This document shows positions 54,601 through 64,000 of a stretch of 64,000 nucleotides of DNA, piece by piece; the stretch's first letter is position 1, and each line of letters begins with the position of its first letter. This DNA comes from Dermatemys mawii (Eukaryota; Chordata; Testudines; Dermatemydidae). The position numbers and the translations under genes are program-made. The stretch spans positions 6,908,336 through 6,972,335 of the forward strand of contig ML677385.1 in NCBI GenBank assembly GCA_007922305.1, given 5' to 3'. The notes beneath the pieces were generated by a model. It was not told where the DNA came from. It saw only the letters and a program-made list of their open reading frames with translations, and searched no databases.

Positions 54601-55371
54601 CCTTGTGAATGGTTCAGCGATAGAAAACTGTGCTAGAGGGGGCAATGAGTTCCTGTAGATATTGTCACTTACGTTTGGGCAAATTGGTTAATCTCCCTGT
54701 GCCTGGATAACACCATCTACCTGACAGGGGTTTTGTCTGGCTTACATGTTTGTAAATGCTTTAAAATCCTCAGCTGAAAGATGCTGTACAAGTAGAATTT
54801 TTCTCTCCTGTCATTCAAAAGCTACCACAGCATTAAGGATCTTTTGTGTAGTCTCAGCAAACACAAGCAACTCTTACTGTGACATAACATTCTTTAGACT
54901 TCAAACCCTTCTGCTATTTTATGCAGTAAAATAATTTAAAAATTATCTGACAATCATAAACACAAGATGCTTAATGACTCTTCATCTCTTTACTCCTTGA
55001 TGCTCAGAAGGGTTGAAGTGTGTTCACAGCTATCTGTGAACTTTGCAGGGTTCCGCTCATTATGAAAGGAGGGGCTATGAGTAGCTATATTTTAAATTTA
55101 AAAACAAACATACACAGTTCATGAGGGGAGCGAGTACATCTGGTCACTTGAGACACCCATCCTTCATCTGTATATTCTTCTTCCCGGAGTAGCTCAGGTA
55201 ATGATCAAGTCAATCATCATGATAATCAAAATGTCTTCCATTTGAGGCTGTCATGGGGCCAGTGACCCTTCAGGAAGGATTAAGGCCTAACTGGCCCCAT
55301 GATGACCCTTTGGGCTACACCTGGGAGCAATCAGGTGTTCCAGGTGGCATCCATTAGCTCACAGTAATGGA

Positions 55372-55915
55372 ACAGGTTTCAGAGTAGCAGCCATGTTAGT
55401 CTATATCCGTAAAAAGAACAGGAGTACTTGTGGTACCTTAGAGACTAACGAATTTATTTCAGCATAAGCTTTCGTAGGCTATAGCCCACTTCATTGGATG
55501 CATAGAATGGAACACTCAGAAGTAAGGTGTATATATACACACAGAAAATATGTAAAGGTGGAAGTTGCCATAACAATTCTAAGAGGCTATTTAATTTAGA
55601 CAGGATATTATCAGTAGGAGAAAAAAAACCCTGTAAAGTATCCTCACACCTTCTTGTTAGCTATGTGATATGGACCATCCTGATTATCACCACAAAAGGT
55701 TTTTTTCTCCTACTGATAATAGCCCATCTAAATTAAATAGCCTCTTAGAATTGGTACAGCAACTTCCACCTTTACATATCTTCTGTGTGTATATATATCC
55801 TACCTACTGTGCGTTCCATTCTATGCATCTGATGAAGTGGGCTATAGCCCACAAAAGCTTATGCTGAAATAAACTGGTTAGTCTCTAAGGTGCCACAAGT
55901 ACTCCTGTTCTTTTT
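55372..55915. mobile_element. Penelope-like element 3' end, inverted-duplicate insertion
   Basis: Two inverse copies of the same 3' segment face apart: 55372-55632 reads on the minus strand and 55697-55915 on the plus strand, each ending at the motif gtactcctgttctttt. Duplication agtaatgg(a) flanks the insertion (55363-55371, 55916-55924). The text (gggctatagcccac, aagcttatgctgaaataaa, gttagtctctaagg) is that of turtle Penelope-like elements as I recall them. Inverted partial copies are typical of this class. No GIY-YIG or RT coding region is included. Confidence 0.7.
55829..55866 (+). ncRNA. Decayed hammerhead-ribozyme core in the Penelope-like element
   Basis: CTGATGA (55829-55835) is followed by stem II GTGGGC-TATA-GCCCAC (55837-55852), then AAAA where GAAA is expected (55853-55856), then a short stem III AGC-TTAT-GCT. 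The inverse copy on the minus strand keeps GAAA (55473-55470) but has CCAATGA for CTGATGA. In both copies the residue after stem III is G rather than the C, U or A needed for cleavage. Hammerhead motifs are known in Penelope-like elements. Stem I pairing is not evident, so activity is unlikely. Confidence 0.4.
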
Positions 55916-56213
55916 AGTAATGGAGCAGCTGAGCTAGAAAGCAGCTGCTAGAACAATACAAAAGGGGAAGCTGTGTAGCTGGAAGGAAGAGAAAGGGAAG
56001 GCTCTCTGGAGACTGTCTGCAGTTGTTGCAGGCTGGGGGAAACCCACCAGACATACAGTAGGCCTCTTTGGGGGCAAGCCCTGAATGAGTACTTGCAGTT
56101 GACAGTAAGAGCCCCAACGAGAAGGGAGTAGGAAGGTGAAGAGCATTGAAGGAAAGATTCCACATGAGAGGAAGGGAAAGAGTTCTTTCACTGGGGGCAT
56201 CCTGGGACTACAG

Positions 56214-56661
56214 AAGGGGTGGGTAAACTACGGCCCGCGGGCTGTTTTTACTGGCCCACGAGCTCCAGCTGGGGGAGCAGAGCCAGTGGCTCCGCTCTCC
56301 TGGCCCGGGGTGCGGGGCTGAGCACGGTAAGCAAGGAGCGGGGGGGCTTAGATAGGGAGAGGGGGTCTCAGGAGGGGGCAGTCAGGAGACAAAGAGCAGG
56401 GGAGCTTAGGGGGTGGGGTCCTGGGGGGGCAGTTAGAGTGGGGAGCGGTCTCCAGAGGGGCAATCAGGGGACAAGGAGCGGGGGGAGGGGGGTTGGATGG
56501 GTTGGAGGTTGTGAGGGGGGCAGTCAGGGGGGGGAAATGGGTAGGGGTCAGATGGAGGGTGGGACCAGGCTGTTTGGGGAGGCACAGCCTTCCCTACCCA
56601 GCCCTCCACACAATTTTGAACCCCAGTGTGGCCCTCAGGCCAAAACGTTTGCCCACTCCTG
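56214..56661. mobile_element. 448-bp hAT element with perfect 8-bp duplication
   Basis: AAGGGGTGGGTAAACT at the left faces GTTTGCCCACTCCTG at the right. The duplication gactacag is perfect (56206-56213, 56662-56669). It is related to the 12117 element by its ends (ggcccg after the left terminus, ggccaaaacgttt before the right). The body is extremely G-rich (runs near 56400-56530). It sits inside the LTR-like element. Confidence 0.9.
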
Positions 56662-57944
56662 GACTACAGGCTGGGGGAACCCACACGAACCAGTGCATGC
56701 TTCTGTAGGAAGCCCTGAGTTAGGACATAGTGATAACTGGGGGAGTTGTAAACTAGAGCCTACAGCAGGCTGGGAAAAACACGCATGGAGCAGACTAGGT
56801 GGCGGGGAGGTGGTATTGAGAAATGAGAGTAGGGAGACCCCGGAGGTAAGCTGCTAGCGTCCTGGGCGCAGGGAGGCAGTGTGAAGAATGCTGTCTGAGA
56901 AGAAGCTATTAGTTTGTCCCAAGAGGGGCAGAAGCAGCTATTATTTGGATATCTTTTGTTTGGATTTACAGCTGGACACTTCATTACCCCAGAAGGAGTT
57001 TGGACTTTGTGACCTGGCCAGAGGGCTGAACCACAGAAGAGCCAGCAAGAGGCAGACAGGCATCAGGAGGCACCGGAGCAGAGGATAATAGCAACACCAT
57101 GCCCTGATGCAAGGGGGCGCACTAAGGGTAAGTGTGCCCCCATCACAGAGACAAATGTTTTAGGACTGATGTGTCAGGACAGATACAGGGCAAGTAATAC
57201 TAACCTTTCAGTTTTAGAATCCACCTTCTACAACTTTCAAGTTGAGCCAAGATCTGCTTCCCAGAAGAGTTATATTTAAACATCTTTAAAAAGTCTATAT
57301 ACACAGAGCAACAAAGCTACACTCACTTTATCAACTAACTACTAAAAGCATAACTTGGCTTCCTCACGGCCCTGCTAAGAGTTTTAAAATTTGCCCTGGA
57401 GATAGCACGATGACTACAGCCCAGTATTAATAAGGTGACATAATTAGCAGTAGGATGATAAAACCCAGGTCTGTGCCTTTCATCCATGTAATAAAGAATT
57501 CAGGTGGCTGGAACCAAAGAAAGCTTCTGTCAATTTGTATTTACAGTGGCAGCTTTGCACACAAAGTCTCATCCATCACCTCTGCCTCCAGAACACAAAC
57601 AAATCCACAATTTTGAATCGATGCAAGAAGAAACTAGCAGGAAAGGAAAGATCCTGTATTGCCTTCTATCAGGGATCCTGAAATCATTCAGACTACCAGA
57701 CAATAGGGAAAGTGGTCCCTGGAGAATTTGCTGGTAGTCTGCAGAAAGCTAGCTGGTCCAATAGGCCTGACCAACAGCCCATGGAAGTAAACGCAAAAAT
57801 TCCCTCTGACTTCATTGAGTTTTGCATTAGGCCAATGGGGTTAACCCTCCTCGTTTCCAGTTGCTAAGTCACAGCAAAAAGTTAAAAGTACATTTTAATA
57901 TTTTCCTAAAATTACTTTTCCATGTAAGCAATTGCTGTTATTGC

Positions 57945-58075
57945 CAGAGACTGTAAGCTCTTTAGGGCATGTCGGGTCTTTTGTTCATTTTTTGTACACC
58001 ACCTAGCACAATGGGCATCTTGGGCAATGACTAGGACTCTTCAGTGCTACAGTAATACAAATAATAAATAATACA
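57945..58075 (+). repeat. Ancient L3/CR1-type retroposon tail, copy 3
   Basis: gactgtaagctctttagggc, acctagcacaatggg, and a tail of cagtaatacaaataataaat. The best preserved of the four copies in the window. Confidence 0.65.
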
Positions 58076-59482
58076 GTCAAAGGAAGAGAAGGTAGTTCAT
58101 ATGATCATGAATGGGAGACTAAATATCCCCAGGGCAATCTTTCTGTTAAGATGTAGTCCACACTAATAGAGAGTCTGAGAACCCCTAACCTGACATACAT
58201 AAAGTGTTGCCTTCAGTTTTGGAAAGAAGCTCTGAACACTTTTTGAGCAGTCAGATGAGGGATTTCCTAATGCTAATGACTAGAGCTCTGAGAACACTGC
58301 AACTACATGGGGAAAAAAATTCACCTCAGAGTCTACAGTTTCATTTCTTTTGAGCTAAGAACCAAGTGATAAAATACATAATTAATCTTCAGACTATGGA
58401 GCAATGGAAATACAGATTTTAGCTTATCCAAGTCATAACTCAGATGAGAAGTGTATTTTTAAAAGACTATATATGAGGGTGAGTGGGGGAGGATGTATAC
58501 ATAAAGTGTGGCTTTTGGAAGAAACTTTGCTCATATTTATGACTATACTTTCATTTTCTTTTGGCAAAATTCTAATATTTCAGAGCTAGAAAGAGGTATT
58601 CATAATTAAAGATTTCAGAGTTAAGAACCACTTGAGAAATTCTAAACTCATAAATATTGTAGTGGGCAATTTTAAGACTTAGAAATATTCAGCCACGTAC
58701 TGAGATTAGCTGGATCTTATAAACCACAAATAGAAGTTTTCAAGAGGAAAGCAGGGGGCATCCCCTTTGACCACATCAGATAACTTTAACTAGGCCAGCC
58801 ACATACATATAGCAATTCCTAAAGCAATGTGGAAACCTGTATCTTTTATGGCAGAGATAGCTTGGATTTATGGAACTCCATAGATCACTTCTGTTCATTA
58901 GAGTGCTATTGATGCCCTCAAATTCTTATCTGCATCAATAACAGCTACTGATGTCAATACACATTCCTGGTTAACCAGTGAAAGCACAACCTTTCAGATC
59001 GCAATTCATCAAAGCGAAGAGAAAAGACAATGTCAACGAACATGAGAGGAAAGGGCTAGTTTAGAAGATACAAAACACTATTAACTGCATAAGGAGAACA
59101 AACTAGGTATTCACCTATCCTCCTCCACACGTCTATAGTCACCCTCCAGAGAAATAGTTTGGGAAGACAATTCTGCCCTGGAACACTGGAAGTTACAATT
59201 CCTCCGGTAGATCCTTTGATCCTTCCTACTAGTCACTGCTCGCACAGCACAATAAATGAGAGCTGCTTTTTCTCTCAACAAATCCTCTAGACCCCACAGT
59301 ACCAAGAAAACCGCATTAGTCTCTAGAAATTGATCAACGGCCAAGTTTCATTTGAGCAGAGCATTTTCCCTGTAGTACTATGATTCCTCACAAGGCACCT
59401 GGGCATTCATGCAGATGTTCAATCAGCCTATTAAACCCAGGGGTAAACTTCAGTTTGCTTTTGCGAGAACCACAGCATTCCT

Positions 59483-59595
59483 ATGTTGTTATTATTTACT
59501 ATTTGTATTATCATAGCACCTAGGAGCCCTAGTCATGGACCAGTACCCTATTTGCTATGTGCTGTACAAACAGCGAACAAAAATACAGTACTTAC
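59483..59595 (-). repeat. Ancient L3/CR1-type retroposon tail, copy 4
   Basis: Plus strand begins ttattatttactatttgtatta and continues catagcacctaggagccct, the reverse complement of the family seen at 57945. Opposite in orientation to that copy. Confidence 0.6.
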
Positions 59596-61488
59596 GTCAG
59601 AGAGCGTACGTTCTAGGCAAGAGTCAACAGATGGAAAGAAAGACCAACCGATGGGGGAGTACAACAATGAGACTATACTGGGCAGCATCATAACGTGCTG
59701 GTCTCAGCACACCAATAGCCTAACTGCTGTCAAGTTTTCTGTAGGCTTCAGGGTCGCGGAGAGTTTTAAAGGAGGATAATGCTTTGACATTTGTAGAGAT
59801 CAGGACCAGCATAATCTAGCCCCGTTGACCCTTCTTCCATGCAGTTAGCATCAACTGTCTGAAATACGGACGTGTAACAGTGATCCAGGCACCATATCCA
59901 TTTACTATGCAATAACTTCTAATGCCTAATGAAGTCCATTCCCACTCACCTCATGGGTGGCATGTGTGTAACTGCTAGGGAAACCTGGCCTAATCTCAGT
60001 CACTCATGCTTTCTGTTTCAGGGTCCTTTGACATGAGTTACAAAGTCCATGCTCCCAAGTGAAGTTTGGTTTTGGGGTTTTTTGGTTCACTCCCTACCAC
60101 ATATTTCCATCTAGACCAAGATCAGTTTCCAGTTCTGTTTTGCCATCTCCTCACACACCACTCTAACAAATCTGTTGTGTGAACAGTAGCGTAAACCTAC
60201 TTCCTGATGACAAATATCAGCCATTAACATTATGATCACCTTTCTAAAGGCCTCTGAGGCTGATGCTAGGCAACAGGATAGTGCAACATATTAGAAGTGA
60301 ATAGATGTCACTGCAAAGCAAAGAACTTTACTGCATGTTAATTTTACCAGAAGGTTGAATACACACATCTATAGGTTGATTGCTGTGAAGAATGACCCTG
60401 AGATGAACAACTGTTCTCCCCCTCAGAAGACAGTGGACCTGAAAAATGACCAGAGATTCTGGGCAGCTGTGTATCTGATCCACTGCTAGCAGCAAGCTTG
60501 GCTGAGATAAATATTGAAATTCCACGTGGTCCTGAATTAGTACCATGATTGTTACAGAATAAAACTATTTGTACCTGCCACAACAATCTCCTAACTATAT
60601 TTAAAATAGAGGATTAAGAATGAAACAGAAACCATGTTTATACCCAATACCTGGGAGAAAACTACAATCTCTGTCATTACTGGTATAACTTTCACAACAT
60701 GTCTGGGGAAGCCTAACTTATCTGTGTTCAGAGCTAGGCTAGTTTATATAGCCAAACTTTTGGAAATGACAGCACTAAAAAAACCCAAACTTAATTGTTT
60801 GTTTATTCCAGGCTCTTTCCAATGCTCGAAAATTGCCCTGCCCTCACCACACAGAGTTCCATGTAATCTATTTTGATAAATAGGCTCTCTGGATGTATTT
60901 CCAGGAAGAGGCGCTTCATTTGGCCTCTTATATGTACCACATTCTATTTACCTCCCTGCCCTTAAAGGTAGCTGCTGTGCAAGATGCCTGTAAAACAAAC
61001 GTTAAGAGCCGGAATAGAATCAGAGATAAAGCTTAACTCTTACCTAAAACCTCCTACACTGTCTTCTCTTGGGCGTGAAATCTGTAGTAGCTCAAACTAC
61101 AGCAGCAGCCAATGAAACACTGGGACTGTAAAACCGTTTTTCATCTTTGTGCTAGGTGAAGATTTTTCTAAGCAGTCATAACAGTTTATTTTAAATGGTT
61201 GCTCAATAGGGAAGATGTCAAACATATTGAGATATATGCAGAGGGAAAGCCGTTGTGCTCCACACTAACTGTGAGGCGCAAATACTTCCTCCTCAGAAAA
61301 GGTAAGGTTGATGCTAATTCACAGAGGAGAAAGAAGAAAGGAGTTAAAGATCTGTTAAAAATAAGGGCAAAGACCATTAATTCCCACAAAAAGCACTGCA
61401 GCAATGTTTGTTTTGATACACTTTTTTTGACAGTTGCCCAGCAACAATCATTCATTCAATCTAGCTTTAACACAAAGGCAGCCATCAA

Positions 61489-61611
61489 TAGGGTCACCAG
61501 ATGTCCTGGTTTTATAGGGACAATCCCAATTTTTGGGTCTCTCTCCTATATAGGCTCCTATTACCCCCCACTCCCATCCCGATTTTTCACATTTGCTGTC
61601 TGGTCACCCTA
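61489..61611 (-). mobile_element. 123-bp hAT MITE, copy 3
   Basis: Reverse orientation relative to copies 1 and 2: TAGGGTCACCAGATGTCC at the left, GTCTGGTCACCCTA at the right. No matching 8-bp flanks are visible (ccatcaa versus gttataaa), so the duplication has decayed or one flank was lost. Confidence 0.8.
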
Positions 61612-63018
61612 GTTATAAACCCTTTTGGATACATGGGTCACACGGTGCTTATAGATTGAGATGTTGTGCTGCAGCTCTCCCAAGGCTGCTCCGTTTTGCC
61701 TGCCAACATAACATGTTGCTTCAGGCACTGACCCCTTTGCTGGTCTGCTCATTAAAGTTCTTATCTCACACTCCTTTGTGGGCTGATACACCCCATTATT
61801 GCTGCTGTGTCCTCAGCCTGTCTTTTTTTGCCCAGAGCTGCATGTGTGAAAATTTAGACTTCAAGGACTGTGCCAGGCTTTATTAAAAGTGTGGGAGGCC
61901 CCTCAGTTCCTTAATCAACAATCTGTCAAAACTGGCACCGCTTTCATCAACAATCCACTAAAGCACATAAACTGTATGAAAACGATCTAAAGCGAGAAAG
62001 TTTCTCCATACCTAAAATTTCCATAGTTGTAGATAAGGGCTACATCAAGAGAAAGGCTCCTGTTTCTGGCCTCTTTAGCTCACTGCTTACTGCACTTCTC
62101 CAAAGAATGACCTTTCCTCAAATAAATAAAATAAGCTTGATGCCTTTTGAAGAAATTGGTTAGATGGTTTTAAATTGAAAAGCAATTTCTTTCCTCTCTA
62201 ACCTGCTCCCCACCAGAAAACCCCTCAATGCATTACAAAGTGCAGCGTTGATGAGATTTGTCCAGTGTTCTGTGGTAGTCACTGTTATAGACACAGCACC
62301 TGAATAAACTATTTCATAGAAAAGAAATCATGTAACCAAACGCAACAGTGGTGCTTAACCAACCTGTGACTCACCCCTCCCATGTATCTGGGACCTAGCT
62401 AGGACTCTTCCCATGTAGCTATATGGGAAGGGCAGGATAATTGCAAATTCCCTGCCTCTCCTTCACAACCCCCAGGTTGAGATCTGTGGAACAGAGACAG
62501 TCACAGAAATATTAAAAGTCTTTGATCTGCAGCAGTATAGCATAGAAAGTCTCTACCTCTTAAACAATCTAGTTTCCAGAAGTTCCATGGAATCACTGAA
62601 CAGTCTCTTTCAGGATCCCTAAGAAACTCCATTAGCAAATTGTTTTCTTGGGTATTGTTTAACTGGGCTTATCATCATCAATGGATTTTTATTCTGGATT
62701 TCTAGTATCAGACTAGTCTCAGGGCCACATTTAATGTAAATACTAGTGTCCCCTTTCCATAGCATGGAAGTTTGTTAACATTTGTGGACACCCCAAGATT
62801 TCCTCAGCATAGAAACCAGATATTAGATCTGGCCCTCATTTTGAGGTAGCCTTTTTCATAGGGAAAAACATTAGTAATCTAAGTTTGGCAAGAATTTAAA
62901 ACAGTATATGCGGATGGGTATTTATTAATAACTACAGGGTCACAATTTCATTGCTTCTGTTGCTGAGCTCACTGCACACACCAGGGGCTCCCAGTTGGCT
63001 GACTGGCAGGAAATCATG

Positions 63019-63050
63019 CAGGCAGGCCAGCCAACTGGCTGGCCTGCCTG
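63019..63050. repeat. Perfect GC-rich hairpin, 14-bp arms, 4-nt loop
   Basis: CAGGCAGGCCAGCC, loop AACT, GGCTGGCCTGCCTG. No mismatches. It is followed by T-poor sequence, so it is not a pol III terminator. The flanking text (ccagttggctgactggcagg) adds another self-similar GGC-rich stretch. Confidence 0.75.
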
Positions 63051-64000
63051 GCTTTCAATGAAAATTTTGTCTAAATTGACATGTTCATGCAGAACACTTA
63101 GTGACACGCTCATGTGGAACATCGGGATTCTGACCAATCAGCGCCGTCCTATGGAAAACATTCCACTGGAAAATTCCCAGCCATTCTACCCCTAACTTAT
63201 GTGTTCCTCACCACTCCAGGGACTCTGCCTGCCTCCCATTGCTCCCTCTTCAGCATACAGAAGCTCCTCAGTGGTATTGTGACATCAGAGGAAAATCAGC
63301 CAATCATCTCCAGTTCTCTTGCCCCACCTCCCTAATGTGATTGTAACCTAAGAGGTAAATCAGCCAAATATTAGATTTTAGTGGAAATCAAGCTTTTCCA
63401 ACTTTCTGACTGTCATCAAAATCAACAGAGTTCTTCCCATTAATGCCTAAAACATTACCTGAAATTTTGAGTTGATTAGATGTAGTCTTTGAAAGTTATC
63501 ACATTACAAACAGAGAAATGCCAGAGTGTGTTGAGTAAAACTATTTAGATTTTTTTTAAAGATATACACAAAGAATAGCAATAACTAACAAAAAGGCATT
63601 GTGCTTTAGCTTTATAGGACCCAGACAGAATTGTATTCCAGCACCCATAAGGAGAAACTTTCAACTAGGCTTAGACGTCTAATCAATTGAAACCAACATG
63701 CCCTGAAATATGCAAGATACTCAGTTTCCAAATGGATGCGAAGAGAAAGATGCCTGAGCAATATCTATTTATTTTAAAAGCACCACAAGCCACCAGTCAT
63801 TAAATGCTTAGAATCCCTCATTTCTGGGCTGGTAGAAAGGAAGGCCATTAGTAAAAATAAACATAAAAGAAGAAAGGGGTAAATTTTGAAAGTGTGTGCG
63901 CTTGTTAGCTATCACTGGAAAGCAAAACACTATATATTGCTTTAAAAATAAAATATAACCCTAAATGAGATCATTCTTTGTATCTAAAAAGTCATGGGCA

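Larger units (their letters stand above)
55247..57147 (+). mobile_element. LTR-like element interrupted by two younger insertions
   Basis: Begins TGTCATGGGGCC and ends GCCCCCATCACA, the TG...CA pattern of an LTR. Flanks gaggc and gagac form a 5-bp duplication with one mismatch. Removing the Penelope-like insertion (55372-55915) and the hAT element (56214-56661), with one copy of each duplication, leaves about 0.9 kb of continuous element, a plausible solo LTR. Family not identified. The 212-codon frame at 56219 lies mostly in the hAT insert and is not a gene. Confidence 0.5.
48510..64000 (-). other. 3' part of TSPAN7 intron 1 (more than 15.4 kb)
   Basis: Starts at the tttttgcag acceptor of exon 2. 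I searched for the reverse complement of the expected exon 1 (start, ETKPV, LLIIYSF) and for a CpG-rich promoter and found neither. GC-rich DNA at 56.2-56.6 kb is a hAT element. Stretches with nothing recognised include 48515-49440, 49660-50250, 50460-51490, 51620-55240, 57160-57940, 58080-59480, 59600-61480 and 61615-64000. The 52178-52212 C-run and 53001-53014 G-run are simple repeats. Confidence 0.75.

Noticed and set aside
56219..56857. The longest open frame in the window (212 codons, plus strand)
   Set aside because: It lies mostly inside a hAT element of G-rich low-complexity DNA, crosses the element end at 56661, and its Gly/Arg/Ser-rich product has no recognisable domain.
1..64000. 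CRISPR array, operon, prophage or other prokaryotic system
   Set aside because: No regularly spaced direct repeats or dense gene order; spliced vertebrate exons and amniote repeats fill the window.

Overview
This is a vertebrate nuclear window, almost certainly from a turtle (Testudines, probably Cryptodira). It holds most of one protein-coding gene, on the minus strand. Six exons at 48.5 to 14.9 kb encode residues 28-249 of tetraspanin-7 (TSPAN7). All six are in phase, with AG acceptors and GT donors, and together they give 222 of the 249 residues I recall for the human protein. Exon 1 (about 27 residues, plus promoter) was not found and must lie beyond 64,000, so intron 1 is longer than 15.5 kb. 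The turtle assignment rests on two tRNA-derived SINEs with CR1-like tails, which match the turtle Cry I/Pol III SINE type, and on several other repeat families I recognise from turtle genomes.

Layout by region: 1-13,559 is downstream of the gene and holds only transposon relics and unclassified DNA. 13,560-14,935 is the TSPAN7 3' UTR, with a single AATAAA near its end. 14,936-15,004 is the last coding segment. Intron 6 (15,005-31,574) is a dense transposon graveyard: a CR1 LINE split by a hAT element, two Tigger-like DNA transposons (one badly rearranged), a tail-to-tail LTR palindrome, Harbinger-like MITEs and a 316-bp palindrome. Exon 6 is at 31,575-31,658. Intron 5 (31,659-40,386) carries four larger DNA-transposon-like elements. 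Exons 5, 4, 3 and 2 lie at 40.4, 42.4, 46.5 and 48.3 kb. 48,510-64,000 is the 3' part of intron 1, with a nested LTR-like / Penelope-like / hAT tower at 55.2-57.1 kb.

Apart from TSPAN7 I see no other convincing gene, no tRNA or rRNA gene, no CRISPR array and no bacterial or organellar sequence. The many open frames of 60-212 codons fall in repeats or have no recognisable product. Nothing supports a new multi-gene biological system. The most interesting material is structural: clean hAT insertions with 8-bp duplications centred on TA, a decayed hammerhead-ribozyme core in an inverted Penelope-like insertion, large near-palindromes inside introns, and tRNA-promoter-like modules inside a DNA transposon. 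Repeat names come from recall of families and from visible termini, not from a database search.
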